The notes under the pieces are model-generated. The model was not told where the DNA came from and ran no database searches. It worked only from the letters and a program-made list of their open reading frames with translations. From NCBI GenBank assembly GCA_022414725.1, contig CM039462.1, forward strand, positions 73,345,803 to 73,409,802: a DNA stretch of 64,000 nucleotides, in the 5' to 3' direction. The translations under genes were made by a program, and so were the position numbers. The DNA is from Microglena sp. YARC (taxonomy: Eukaryota > Chlorophyta > Chlorophyceae > Chlamydomonadales > Chlamydomonadaceae). Below, one piece after another: positions 19,784 through 30,469 of this stretch (position 1 is the stretch's first letter; the number at the start of each line of letters is the position of its first letter).

Positions 19784-21050
19784 TCACATGCGGTAAGTGC
19801 AACCCACGAGTTTGATTTGTTCTCTATTTTCACCGAATGAACAATCGCACGTGATCTTCGCAACAGTGCACGCCCTAACCATATCATCGTATTCATCCTC
19901 TCCCCAAGGATACAAGGATTGCCGCATGCACACGCCCGGTATGTCGGACGCGACTAGCAAGTCACCGTTCCGTATGTCCCCTCCCTGTCCACACACTAGC
20001 ACCCCCCCCTCGCCAGCAGAGTTCTCACTGACCCGCCCTAGTAGAGAGTCTTTTCCCGGCAGGCGCGCGATCACGGTGCCCACCTGAAATTCCCTCCCTC
20101 CGTCGTTCGTATGCACTGTACTCACAACGCCGAAGACGCGCGGGTCCCGAGCGCGACGGCAAAGCGTCACCACTGGCAGAGCCTCATCCACGTCGAGGAG
20201 GTCCTCGCACCCGTCGAGGTCGCAGTACGCGCCGGTGGCCACCACCACAGCGCCAGGCCACAAAGCAAGAAGATCCTCCCCCTCCACAACCCGGCACCGA
20301 TGCTGGCCTGTGAAGTTAAGCACTCCGGGCCTGAAGGATCCCGTTAGACGCGTGGACACCCCATCTTCGGACAGGAAGACCAAGTCTTTGGAGGCGACAT
20401 CACCAAAGACAGCCCACGACGAGGGGCCCGGGAACGAGAGCGCTCCGCCTAGACGCGTTAGGTCCGCATTAAGTTCGAGCGTGTACTTGTTACTCTGGGC
20501 TGCTCGGTATCCGCACACGCGGTTCATGACGTTGATCTCTCCCTCGCTGGCAGTCTGTGCACCTGCACCGATCGCGAGGGAGAGAGCACCTCCCGCCGTC
20601 GCGCCGGCGCCGATGGCCACTCCCCCTTTGGCACCGACACTCGATGCGGAGCCTATCGCCACGGCATCCTCGACGTTCCCCGCGCCAACGTCTGCGGCGC
20701 ATCCCACGAGAGTATTCGCCCTGCCGGAGACAATTGTCGCGCCAGCGAGAGCTCCCACGACCGTCGTCGCGCCACCGCCCACCAGCGAGGTCGCCGACGA
20801 GTACCCGATGACGCAGTTGTAAGAGGAGGCTAGGCGCAAGGCGGACTCGCCCCCTACGACCACATTGTATGAGCCTGTGCGTGAAAACAACGCCACCTGG
20901 TACCCCAAGTAGGAGTTCAAGATGCCTACGGATTGTGGCGCTGCGTTGTAACCGACCGACAGAGACTGATTCTGAGTCGTCGCGATCCCCCCCCCTTCGA
21001 TTGGTCCTCGCCCGTGAGATTCGCGTTACCGGAAGAAGATATAGACATTT
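19784..21050 (-). CDS. YadA-head-like fibre protein (unit B), frameshifted at N-terminus
   Basis: The ORF 19784-20920 gives the beta-roll and the C-terminal domain with the ending expected of the family (GDLLVASDIPGVCMRQ... RACTVAKITCDC... LVGCTYRM). The first 40 codons are in another frame because the C run near 20990 has nine bases rather than the ten in unit A. Unit A has the good N-terminus and unit B the good C-terminus. See the unit A entry for role. Confidence 0.75.
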
Positions 21051-21146
21051 ATTGGAAACCACCATAATGATTGTGCAGAATTTGTCGTAATACTCGGTCA
21101 TACGGTGTTGTTAAATTTTTTAAGCACTTCCACCATCTTATCAACA

Positions 21147-21434
21147 CTAGCTTGAATTTGTTTTGGTGTCTCCCCTATCATTGATGATGTATGTGTTGAC
21201 GCGCCCGATAATGTAATGGACTAACAATTCTGCCATGTTGTCGTTGTCTGTACACAAATTACCGTAATCGACATTGATGAATCCAGCCGTATCTAACTTG
21301 AATTCGAGGACATTCTCGGTAAATGTGACTGTAAAATCCTTATCGTATGTTTCTTTTATTTTTTTGAGATGTTGTTCCATAAGTTCCTTCAAGTAGTTGG
21401 ACACGCAAGGAGAAGGAGGTGTTTGCGCAGCCAT
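21147..21434 (-). CDS. Small unrecognised protein (unit B)
   Basis: 95-codon version of the 11525-11908 gene; the last ten residues follow an extra base and are unreliable. Confidence 0.45.
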   Translation of the reverse strand: MAAQTPPSPCVSNYLKELMEQHLKKIKETYDKDFTVTFTENVLEFKLDTAGFINVDYGNLCTDNDNMAELLVHYIIGRVNTYIINDRGDTKTNSS

Positions 21435-21647
21435 GTTTTATTACACATCTGTCATACATTTTAGACCAATTTTAATTGGGTGTACGCGCAAAGTACACTC
21501 GACGGAACACTTAAATGATTGACCTACATTCGGCGGAACAGTAAAATGAAACATATATCAGATGGAAATAAATGTACGACATCGCCGTTAGAAAATTGGC
21601 GTTAAGAATGGTCGCTGACTTGGGATTTCGTACATGGTGTCCAAAAC

Positions 21648-22127
21648 TTATTTGAGAAAAACTGTATTCATGAGCTTCAGCGCCTCCACGGCCTCGGCCT
21701 CGAGGTAGGAAGTCGGGTACTTCGTGACGCACTGTGCATGGTCGGTCATCCTCTTCGGCTTGGTTGAGTGCGCCTCCTTATTGGGAAGAATATTCTCCGG
21801 ATGTGTTTGAGCCCCGAAGCCAGGATGCGGTGTTTCGATTAATCTGAAGACGCCCATGTAGATTGGTTTGTTCCCTGCACAAAATATGGTTTGCCACATC
21901 ATGGACGCGATGTTGCTGTACATGCTCATCCGGACGAGCACCACTTCGAAGTCGCCGGTGATTAGCATGTTGTACACATGCGGGGCGCAGATGTGGTTCG
22001 GGACGAAGACCATGTACTCCTTGCCCCCCTTGATGATGCACACGCTTAACGCGTGGATGCCTTGCTGGCTGTAGATGGAGAGGATCGATCTCGTGGCGAA
22101 AATTATGTCGTTCACGTAAGGATTCAT
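21648..22127 (-). CDS. Unrecognised 159-codon protein (unit B)
   Basis: Identical in predicted protein to the unit A copy at 12122-12601. It lies downstream of, and in a different frame from, the truncated kinesin copy, whose ORF reads through it. Confidence 0.6.
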   Translation of the reverse strand: MNPYVNDIIFATRSILSIYSQQGIHALSVCIIKGGKEYMVFVPNHICAPHVYNMLITGDFEVVLVRMSMYSNIASMMWQTIFCAGNKPIYMGVFRLIETPHPGFGAQTHPENILPNKEAHSTKPKRMTDHAQCVTKYPTSYLEAEAVEALKLMNTVFLK

Positions 22128-22216
22128 TGATGCAATTTACAATTCTCACTTGAGAATATCCATCATTTATACAAGTTTTGTGTGTTTGCATGAATTGAAT
22201 CACCCAAATAGTGGTG

Positions 22217-23838
22217 GTACCTCTATTACTTTTTATGTTAGCGAATTTCACGAGTTCTCCTACATCATTGCATTGAAATATATTGTCGACACCCGCGTAA
22301 TCTGCTATATACATAGTTGCAGTTGTGTTATCTTTGAACGTCATAGTCAATTTGACGATCACATGGCCTCGAGAACTTTGTTTTTTATTAGCAGTTGCAG
22401 CAATTCGCCGTTGCTCAGGTTCGTCAATGAAATAAATTATACAGTTCCCTAATTCGGTTGGGATTGCTTTATTATCTATAACATTAGTTTCAGAAAGAAA
22501 GGTATTATCAGTAGTACTTCGTTCAAATGTCAATTTATGTTCTAACTGTCTTGTTAACTTTAATTGTTCAACATTACCATAGTAATCTTCGAAAATTTCC
22601 ATGGTTACGGTTGATACATCATTTAATTTTGTAATTATATGTAACAATATCCCAGGTTCTGATTTAGACACCTTATCAGTATCTTTATATCTATAGTTTA
22701 CCAATGTTGACGTCTTGCCTGCACCACTCGAACCATACCCAACGACAAACACTGATTTTTTATTATGAAGCAATGTTAATATTTCTGTACACTTGTTAGC
22801 AACATTATAGTTGGTATCTTCTTCAAATAAAATGTTCGTAAATGGTCCAGAAACATAGGTTTTATCCATATTTATAAGTTTTATAAACAAATAGTTTTTG
22901 TTATTTTCTTTTTTTATCTCGAAATTATTATATGATGACATATTACCATGTTCATTACCTCGCAATCTTATGTATGTAAGTAATTTAGGTTCGGTAACAA
23001 ATTCTTTTAATATATCTTGAATACTTGTGCTAAAACATTCTAGAAACACATTTGTGTCTAATTTTATCAACCAGTTATTGAATTTATCACATGACTTTGT
23101 AATATTTTGTAACTCACATTTTTCTCCACTGGTGCAACTGAAGTCGAAATAAAGTTCAGTCACGAATTGTAAATTTGTTTGTTTAAAATTATCGTCAAAA
23201 AATATATATCGTTTATAACTTGCAAGCGAACCATTATTATTGAAGAGATTATTGAGTTCTACTTGTGTTAGTGACATAAGAATTGCTATGTGCGATTGGT
23301 TCATCATCAAATTATATAGCACCATCATTATTAATATTCCATTATATTGATCTTCGCCTGATATATTATATTCGCCTGATATATCATCTTCTTTTGACCA
23401 ATCGTATGTGGTTTTATATGTTTTTATTATTTTGTTAATTTCTTGAAATGTTAATTTTTCATTCTTATTAAAATTTATTGTTTGTCTAGAACATTGTTTT
23501 CGTAAATCACCGAGTTGAGCATGGTATTTTTGGACATTCTGTTTACTCTGCTTTTGCTCCTCCAAAGCCTGTTGGGCCAACCTAGCCTGTTGGGCCAACC
23601 TAGCCTGTTGGGCCAACCTAGCCTGCCTGGCATTATTTTGCTCCACATGTTTGTCCAAACTAGCCTGTCTGGCCAAACTAGCCTTTTTGGCATTTTGTTG
23701 CTCCACCTGTTTCTCCACCATAGCTTGTTCCAATTCCTGCTTAGATTTCAGTCTTCCATGCTTCCCGAACACTTTATCTATAAGTTGGTCGATTTGCGTT
23801 TGAACATTTGTTATATTAAAGACAGGGTTCTTATCCAA
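22217..23838 (-). pseudogene. Kinesin-like motor gene copy B, 3'-truncated
   Basis: Longest open kinesin copy; the ORF continues to 21778 but everything after about 22217 (residue 541 onward) is non-homologous readthrough. Residues 34-100 are a Gln/Ala/Arg coiled-coil-like region with RLAQQA repeats. P-loop GYGSSGAGKTS is at 367-377, switch I at 484-493 (SSRGH) and switch II at 511-519 (DYAGVD). The start codon is TTG, with the LINE tail a few bases upstream. The motor domain is cut shortly after switch II, so alpha-4 and the rest of the microtubule-binding face are missing; it is unlikely to make a working motor. Confidence 0.75.
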
Positions 23839-23842
23839 TAAT

Positions 23843-24822
23843 ATTACATTACATTACATTACATTACATTACATGTTAAAGTCTACTTGACACCGCGAGG
23901 GTGTATGAGACTCTGTGCTTTAAACAAAAGAAAAAGCACCCACAAAGCAAAAACCCCATTACATCAGGGGTGTGTCGAGGACAAACAAACCAAACTCCCA
24001 ACCACCGTTTTGGTGGCGTAGGTATTAAACCCCTTAGAGCCGGACCCAGATCTCAACCACTTACAGTGGCGGAGGTAAGAAGCTAACAAATGAGAAGTCA
24101 CAAGAAGAAGAAAAAAAGGGATGATAAATTACGGTGCCACTAAGCAGTCCAGGGCTTCCTGTCTTGCTCTTCTACAAGTAGAAAGATAGTCGGCTAGGTT
24201 GCTCCAAAAAGACTTAGTGCCATTTCCATTCATAAAGGTTCTGAATGTGGAATCGCAGAATTCCACATTCCATACGGTTAAGTTGGTATCCTCATGGACA
24301 TGCCTATAAATATCTGTAAACAGCTTCTGGTAGCGGAGGCGAATATCATTATAAAAAGGGCACTCAAACATATGCATTTCATCCTCAGGTTTTTGGAACC
24401 CACACATTTGACAGTGTCTCATTGAGCGAGGGATGTGTGCTCTATCCACCACCCTCATTCTTTCTGTGTTCAGCCAAGGGAACCCATTCTAAACTGTGCT
24501 ATAGAACGAATCTGATCCTGCTTATGTAAGGCGGATGTAAAGGGAATCAAGCCATTCTCATCATTGCTGTTGGCTGCGAACCATTTTTGGTATCGGAGGC
24601 GTTTAAAGCCAACCCTTCTCTCATCAGGGATGTCTCTAACTGCATTGGTGTCACTTGGGTACTTAAACCTCCATGACTCAAAAACTTCAGACATAATACC
24701 TTCGACATCGACAGCCTCCAAAATGTTGATGTTTTTACTGGATCCTAGCTTGTGGAGAGCACAACGCAAGTCATGAACCCAGCCAGTGTTGGAGTCAAAA
24801 GATTCCTCAAGAGCCATTCTAA
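23843..24822 (-). mobile_element. LINE copy 3, 5'-truncated fragment
   Basis: Identical layout to the 3' kilobase of copy 2 (tail, 3' UTR, C-terminal 230 codons at 24129-24817 in two frames because GGG replaces TGGG near 24477). It ends abruptly at about 24822, where the fibre-like gene at 24819-25382 begins. It therefore marks the right edge of the array. Confidence 0.85.
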
Positions 24823-25382
24823 TATGAAACCCTCCTCCTGATATGAAACCCTCCTCCTCCTACACGCCACCGAGAAGGTCGCGTAACACCGTCGCCGTCC
24901 GTGTACTGCTGAATCCAACGCAAAGACCGCTCCGATTGATTGCCGCTACTTGACCCGACGACTATCCCTGCACCGCTAATGTCGTTATCTACGTATGCAG
25001 GTATTGTAGGATCCAGAGGATGCGCGAGCTTGATGAGCTTGTCTTGAACGACTAGCTCGACGGAGGTGATGGTCTCTACACCGCCCCGCACGTAGACGTT
25101 CCCACTCACGGTGATGCTGTTCGACCCGACCGTAATAACGTCCGGCGTCCCGAAGGCGCCTATGGAGACGGTAGACGAGAGCGACTGGATCTCCAGGTTG
25201 GAGTCGCTCACGAAACGCATCTTCCCTTCCGCGATGGCGCCCACGAGCGGGTCTTTGTTGTCATGTGTCTGCTGGTTCGGGAGCGATCCCATGAGGAGGT
25301 AGGATGCCGCTGGGTCTTCAGGCATGGTTGTGGTTGCACTGTTGCGTAAGAACCAGAGGGAGCTGCGCGCCACGAGGGACAT
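24819..25382 (-). CDS. Fibre-like protein, truncated at its 3' end by the LINE array
   Basis: 187 codons starting MSLVARSSLWFLRNS. The middle part (MRFVSDSNLEIQSLSSTVSIGAFG, TVGSNSITVSGNVYVRGG, VVQDKLIKLAHP) resembles the repetitive beta segments of giant-virus and phage fibre proteins that precede a chaperone domain. The ORF ends in a short repeat (ATATGAAACCCTCCTCCTG twice) at the junction with LINE copy 3, so the original C-terminus has been lost. Confidence 0.55.
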   Translation of the reverse strand: MSLVARSSLWFLRNSATTTMPEDPAASYLLMGSLPNQQTHDNKDPLVGAIAEGKMRFVSDSNLEIQSLSSTVSIGAFGTPDVITVGSNSITVSGNVYVRGGVETITSVELVVQDKLIKLAHPLDPTIPAYVDNDISGAGIVVGSSSGNQSERSLRWIQQYTDGDGVTRPSRWRVGGGGFHIRRRVSY

Positions 25383-25463
25383 GTTTTATAAAGGGGCATG
25401 TTTTATAAAGGTTGCAACAGTTGCAACCGACCGACCCACCTAAATAATGTTGGGCCACTCTGT

Positions 25464-27289
25464 ATGATATCCCTCCGTGACAATGTGGTAGTGACTGCGG
25501 TAGACCCGGGTGTTACTGATATCGTGATTGTACACTCGGACTCGAAGGAGGTACCAGGTCGTACAGCTCGTCGCAATATTATCGCAAGGGTCTGATCTTA
25601 AAGTCTCAACGTCAAACTGACGTTTGGAACCTCGAGACGGCTGACATCGTCGGTGATATCATTCCGGATAGAGACTCGAAGACCCCTCAGGTACGTCGTT
25701 TACGATGCTGCTGGACTTGCTATCAACACCAATGCAATATACTTGTCAGATTACATGCCAGGCGGAATGTTGTCAAGCAACATTGATTTCTCGAGAGAAG
25801 AGGAAGGTAGTAGTAATAAAATAGAAATACTCAGGGGAAAAGGGAAGATGCAAATTTCCAATGTGCAATACATAAACGTGTCCCCAACCGTTGTGCGGAT
25901 AAGTTGGCAAGGTTCGAACTATAGCAGTTCCAAAGTAATTTGGCTGGGTGGATCCTCATCGATACCCTATGGCGTGTTCACGGTCGATGAACAGGGATGG
26001 TGCCAAATAGCATTTCAGGTATAACATTGACACCTGTTTCCTCGACTGACAAGGAAGGCAGTGCTTCTTCCACGCTAAGTGTAAAAACTCTGCCATCGAC
26101 GTTGACTAATGTGACCCTGACCAATGTTACAACATCAGGGGCACGGGTCAACTGGACGGGTAGTGGATATACCAAGGTAATCGTGACGTGGACCGGGGGA
26201 GGCTCCTCCGGATACATCCTGTCAGGTACGTCTTTTTACGATGCCTCTGGGCTTGCAAGTAACAGTCCCTACACATTCACAGTTACTCCGTACAACTCCA
26301 TCAATGTTCCAGGTACTGCAACAGCACAAAGCACTACCACGCTGCAGACGACGCAGAGTGATTTACATACTTTCGGTTCACACACCTTTACAAATGCGGG
26401 CGTAGTTGGGAGACTCGGACCAAGCTTAACGGCCGTTCGCAGCTCTTATTCCACTTTATGGCATACCGATATTGCTAACTTGAATGTTGTTAATGGGGGC
26501 GTTCAAGTTTGGCGAGTTCCAAAGACTGGCGTGTATAGTTTGACTGTGGAAGGTGCAAGTGGTGGTATGAGCTTATATACTATATCAAATCACTCGTTAG
26601 GAGCACGTGTATCAGGTTCGGTAACATTGAACCAGGCTGATCTCCTGTACATTGTTGTTGGTCAAAAGGGTGGGGAAAATAAATATCAAACTGGTGGCGG
26701 TGGCGGTACATTTGTATTTATAAATAGCATTTCTTTCAACAATATCTTGTTTGCAGCCGGTGGTGGAGGTGGTTCGACACATCAACAGAAAGGGTTGGAT
26801 GGGGGCGCCACTTCAAATGGCACAGGTCCCGGATTTGGAACTGGTGTTTTGCCTGGTAATGGTGGTGTAGCAACAACAACATTTGATGCTGGAAAAAACG
26901 GTGACTATTGCACTGGTGGAGACGGAAGAAGAACTGCTACTGGCTTGAATGGGTCCGGTGGAAATGGTGGCTGTGGGTTGAAATTATGTAATGCGACATC
27001 CTTGTTTTATGGGGGATTGAGAGATATTAGAGATTCATTTGTTGATAGTCAAGGACCAGAGGGAGGTTTTGGTGGCGGTGGTGCTGCTGGTGGAGGACAA
27101 TCTGGTGGAGGCGGTGGAGGTGGTGGTGGTGGTTATTCTGGTGGTGGCGCACCCAATGGTCATCCTTCAAATAGCTTAGCTGGTGGTGGTGGTGGAAGTT
27201 ATGCTAGCGCTTCGGTAGTCGCTCGTTCTTTTGCTGTATCTACTGCAAAGTCGAATGGACGTGTTGTGGTTGCTTATGTATCAGCTTGA
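25464..27289 (+). CDS. FN3-like and glycine-rich surface protein, frameshifted
   Basis: Three frames (25398-25595, 25653-26024, 25997-27289) read as one protein. It has two or three fibronectin-III-like units (e.g. QISNVQYINVSPTVVRISW; TNVTLTNVTTSGARVNWTGSGY...PYTFTVTPYNS). A lectin-like region follows, then a glycine-rich domain of about 200 residues (GGGGGTFVF, FAAGGGGGS, GGFGGGGAAGGG) of the type in ALK/LTK receptors and many giant-virus proteins, which forms polyglycine-helix folds. It is probably a virion surface or secreted adhesin. The stop codon TGA overlaps the ATG of the next gene (TGATG at 27287-27291). Confidence 0.65.
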
Positions 27290-28533
27290 TGGAGGGACAT
27301 AATCTTATGGACGGACCAAATCCGGACGGTTTTTACAGCCGAGACGCACCGAGAAGTTCTTCGACCCCCCCACCTACCCTTGATACTGATATGGGGACAC
27401 AGACGGTTGAACGGTTTACCAAAGAGGCTACTAGGAATATTTTCGAGAACCTCTTCAACATGCTTCCCCCCCCCAACGTTGCCCAAAAGCAACGATCTGC
27501 AGTTTTTTCGAGTATAAAAGGTGTGTCTGTCCCCCAACTTAAGAGTCTGATTATGTCCAACAACATCCAGAATCTCTCTGATAACGGAGTATTTGCCGTC
27601 AAACCTGATTGGATCACAGAAACAATCAGGGACCAATTGCGCGAAGAGTTTATCCATACTTGCCGCGAGTTTCCAGAGTTTGAAAAACCAAAGGATGACG
27701 TGTACGTTCTGGGTGGATTTTCGGCACTCGGTAATCCGGCGTCGTTTCACAACCCGTTTGTGAGGAAACTAAGAGAATCGGTTATGTGGACAGTCGCACC
27801 TATTCTGAAACCACTCGCCAATGGAAGAAATCTGGAGCAGATTATGGACAGGATGATGTTCAGAACCCGAGGGAAAGTCGCAAGCGAAAGTTGGCACAGG
27901 GACGAAGCTCCTGAAGCCGCCGATGAAGATGACGTTTTTGGAGGGTGGATCAATCTCGACGATACGGATCACCATTTTTCGTGCATCCCAGGATCTCACA
28001 GGGGCGTTTCAAAGCATTCGGGGTTTGGAAAAGAGAAAGTGGTGGACAGTGCTAACAAGCAGAAGATCCGGGTCCCACCAGGCCACATCATCATATTTTT
28101 CGAGCGGATTCTACACGAAGTGAACAGGTCAAATGTTCCACCAAAAGGGATCGTTCGTTTGTTTCTGGGTTGGCGTCTCACCAATAGCACGCGGAGTCTC
28201 TACGATTTGAAGGACATTTTCATGAACCAAGCCGTTCCAAAACTGAAGTCGGATCAGACTCCCGCGATGTATTCGATTTATCACAGAAATGTGTGGGTCG
28301 ACGCACTCGAGAGTTTTTCGGCAACCTTCAAAGAGAATTGTATCGTCAAAGACAATCTCAAAGGCAGAGACGCCAAAATCGTCCCGATGCACATGAAGTC
28401 GCTGAGAAGCATTGGCGTCCCCATGTACAAAGAGTACACGTCAAGAGAGTGTCTCTTATACGTTCCGGGAAAGCGATGGGATTTGGAAGTTCCGTGCTCA
28501 GAGACTTCTAGGGTCGATACCCTCGAGTTTTAA
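27289..28533 (+). CDS. Phytanoyl-CoA-dioxygenase-like 2-oxoglutarate/Fe(II) oxygenase
   Basis: 414 codons from the ATG at 27289. The iron-binding triad is visible (numbering from the in-frame TTG one codon upstream): H204-x-D206 in ESWHRDEAP and H277 in FFERILHEVNRS, with R291 (GIVRLFLGWRL) positioned to bind 2-oxoglutarate. Around these are the usual features FGGWINLDDTD and FSCIPGSHRG of the PhyH family. The first 70 residues are a Pro-rich leader. Such enzymes hydroxylate small molecules or proteins and recur in giant viruses; the substrate is unknown. A partial diverged copy of its 5' part lies at 48921-49080. Confidence 0.8.
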   Translation: MEGHNLMDGPNPDGFYSRDAPRSSSTPPPTLDTDMGTQTVERFTKEATRNIFENLFNMLPPPNVAQKQRSAVFSSIKGVSVPQLKSLIMSNNIQNLSDNGVFAVKPDWITETIRDQLREEFIHTCREFPEFEKPKDDVYVLGGFSALGNPASFHNPFVRKLRESVMWTVAPILKPLANGRNLEQIMDRMMFRTRGKVASESWHRDEAPEAADEDDVFGGWINLDDTDHHFSCIPGSHRGVSKHSGFGKEKVVDSANKQKIRVPPGHIIIFFERILHEVNRSNVPPKGIVRLFLGWRLTNSTRSLYDLKDIFMNQAVPKLKSDQTPAMYSIYHRNVWVDALESFSATFKENCIVKDNLKGRDAKIVPMHMKSLRSIGVPMYKEYTSRECLLYVPGKRWDLEVPCSETSRVDTLEF

Positions 28534-28848
28534 ACATCGTTGACGCGCCGGTACATGACCTGTTGCAACCTCCGTGCAACAACGACATACTTGCGTCCCA
28601 GAGTGGGGCGCCATGTGATAAAAAACTAACTCCATACCGGGCTCGGGAGTGACTGTGAGCACCGGATCGAGTCCTTCATTGTTGTACAGGACCGTCTCTC
28701 CATCGTCCCGAGCAAAGCATGTGTCCTTGGGGGTGCGGAATTCGTCGCCTGGTCTGTACCTCGAGAAGCGCTTTCGCCTGACCGGAGAGGGAGGCGTTGT
28801 TACACTCAGACCGGTCAATAATGTTACAGTATATTGAATCAATTCCAA
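28498..28848 (-). CDS. Small unrecognised protein
   Basis: 116 codons starting MELIQYTVTLLTGLS, with FRTPKDTCFARDDGETVLYNN and ELVFYHMAPHSGTQVC. It overlaps the end of the oxygenase gene by 36 bases in convergent orientation. The sequence looks protein-like but no domain is recognised. Confidence 0.4.
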   Translation of the reverse strand: MELIQYTVTLLTGLSVTTPPSPVRRKRFSRYRPGDEFRTPKDTCFARDDGETVLYNNEGLDPVLTVTPEPGMELVFYHMAPHSGTQVCRCCTEVATGHVPARQRCLKLEGIDPRSL

Positions 28849-29249
28849 TTCTCAATGTACAACTTGGACCGACGGTCGATTGTTGTACACATTGCTGCAA
28901 AGTTTGAGGAGAGTGGCTATACTTGCGAATGTAAACCACATGACAGTAGATAAACGCAGATTAAAATAAATGTCAACTCAATGCACAACCTCAAGAGGCG
29001 ATGTTGCATTTGTTTTTAAAATTACTCACAATTTACGATTATCAACTAAAACATTGTTGCAGATGTAAGACATCATCGCGCTGTTGAAAACTTAAACATC
29101 AGTCGTTCCGTGCATGTGGAACCGCTTTGGTGTGAATCGAAACGACGTGAATTTGTAAGCAAACTTTTTGAGACGAACAAGGATTTGTTGAAATTGTTTT
29201 TATTGTCCACTCAACACACAACCGTCAACATCCTGAGCGCATTGATTCT
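28849..29249. other. Intergenic region, AT-rich
   Basis: About 400 bp without a convincing ORF. It holds an imperfect inverted repeat around 28856-28892 (TGTACAACTTGGACC / CGATTGTTGTACA). Nothing else is assignable. Confidence 0.4.
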
Positions 29250-29792
29250 TCAGACCTGCACGCCCATGAAATGATTGGAGAGCACAGCTCGGAAGAGCAT
29301 GCGGTAGTACGGGACTGCAGAGACGATCATGAAAATGAACAATAACATGTCCGCGAAGGCCCGTATCCCCCGGATGCCCACGTCGCGGTAACGGAGACTT
29401 CTGTTTCTCTGCAAAGACGACGCTACCATGATACCGACAGTTGCGGATAGAAGGACGGATAGGGCATAGTCGTATACCATCAGCTTCACGAGCGTCGTGC
29501 TGAACACGTTCACAAAGGTTCCGGTTTTCTCGATACTGCTAACGTAGTTGGAGAAGACAACGAGGAGAATGATAAAGCAACTTGTCAACACGACGTTGAT
29601 CACGACCGCAATGATCACGAGGTATTGCAGGTCTGGTGGGGTTTTGTTTGACTCGATGAGCGCGTCGTCTAGGTACATTTTTTTGACGAACTGCATTTGG
29701 AATATCCTCTCCGCGATGTACACGGATATCCATATGATCATGAGTTGCAACAATTTGAAAAGGGATAGTATAATCACGCTAGATTTGTCCAT
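29250..29792 (-). CDS. Four-helix membrane protein
   Basis: The likely start is the second Met (MDKSSVIILSLFKLL, 29792). Hydrophobic segments occur near residues 4-25, 55-80, 95-130 and 155-175 (LVIIAVVINVVLTSCFIILLVVF; YALSVLLSATVGIMVASSL; FADMLLFIFMIVSAVPYY). No family recognised. It is divergent from the Erv1-like gene, the two starts being 93 bp apart. Viral factories and inner virion membranes carry many such small proteins, which is the most likely context. Confidence 0.6.
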   Translation of the reverse strand: MDKSSVIILSLFKLLQLMIIWISVYIAERIFQMQFVKKMYLDDALIESNKTPPDLQYLVIIAVVINVVLTSCFIILLVVFSNYVSSIEKTGTFVNVFSTTLVKLMVYDYALSVLLSATVGIMVASSLQRNRSLRYRDVGIRGIRAFADMLLFIFMIVSAVPYYRMLFRAVLSNHFMGVQV

Positions 29793-29886
29793 TGTTTCTT
29801 CTTTACGTAGAGTGTAAGTGTATTTACTCTGGTTGTACACTTGTTTTCAAAAATAAAATGAATATTATTTAAGAAAACTATTCAAT
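29793..29886. promoter_or_regulatory. Divergent AT-rich promoter region
   Basis: The segment between the membrane protein and the Erv1-like gene is AT-rich (AAAATAAAATGAATATTATT just before the + strand start) and should hold both promoters. Confidence 0.4.
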
Positions 29887-30469
29887 GTCAGGCATTCGTG
29901 TTGAAGACATTGACGACGAACATGGGCAACACAACATTCCTCCAAGCGTATGGGGCCCCCCATTATGGAAATCTATACACTACATTGCCCTGGGGTACCC
30001 AGCGAACCCCACGCCTGAGGAGAGACGGGTCTACAAAACGTTCTTCGACCAGATCTTGGAACACTTGATCCCGTGCCACGTGTGCAGCGAGAACTACCAC
30101 AGGCATCTTGTAGAGCTCCGAGGTGCGTGGAGTGACGAAAAAAGGTTCTCTTCCCCTGATGGTTTGTTTGATTGGACGGTCGCGCTGCACAACCTTGTGA
30201 ACCGAGACACCAGTAAACCCATTCAGAATTCTGCTGAGATGCGTCGCCATCTCATTCATGCGGGCGCTAACTCATGTCCTCCAAACCAACGCCGTCGTTC
30301 AGGCGGAAACAATGATTATTACAACAACAACAACAACAACAACAACAACCATTGGTTGGCCATATTTGCTTTCTTGACCGGCGTTGGCGTCGCCATTCCC
30401 GTTATGTTGTTAATATTGAGATCTCAAAGAATCAGGTTTCCGGGAGTCACAAGAACACGAGGTCGATGA
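29885..30469 (+). CDS. Erv1/E10R-type thiol oxidoreductase with C-terminal membrane anchor
   Basis: 194 codons. Residues 20-115 match the Erv/ALR fold: WGPPLWKSIHYIALGYP, the redox pair C64-x-x-C67 (IPCHVCSENYHRHL), and FDWTVALHNLVNRDTSKP, which contributes the FAD-binding H-N-x-V-N. It would oxidise cysteines of viral proteins in the cytoplasm using FAD and oxygen, the route known for poxvirus E10R and other NCLDV homologues. An Asn run (AAC repeat) links the domain to one C-terminal transmembrane helix (HWLAIFAFLTGVGVAIPVMLLIL). Its 3' end overlaps the next gene, which is on the other strand. Confidence 0.9.
   Translation: MSGIRVEDIDDEHGQHNIPPSVWGPPLWKSIHYIALGYPANPTPEERRVYKTFFDQILEHLIPCHVCSENYHRHLVELRGAWSDEKRFSSPDGLFDWTVALHNLVNRDTSKPIQNSAEMRRHLIHAGANSCPPNQRRRSGGNNDYYNNNNNNNNNHWLAIFAFLTGVGVAIPVMLLILRSQRIRFPGVTRTRGR

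Noticed and set aside
21778..22216. Last 145 residues of the long kinesin ORF in copy B (and 12252-12680 in copy A)
   Set aside because: They are readthrough in the wrong frame over the 159-codon gene; the composition is Arg/His-rich and unlike the kinesin.
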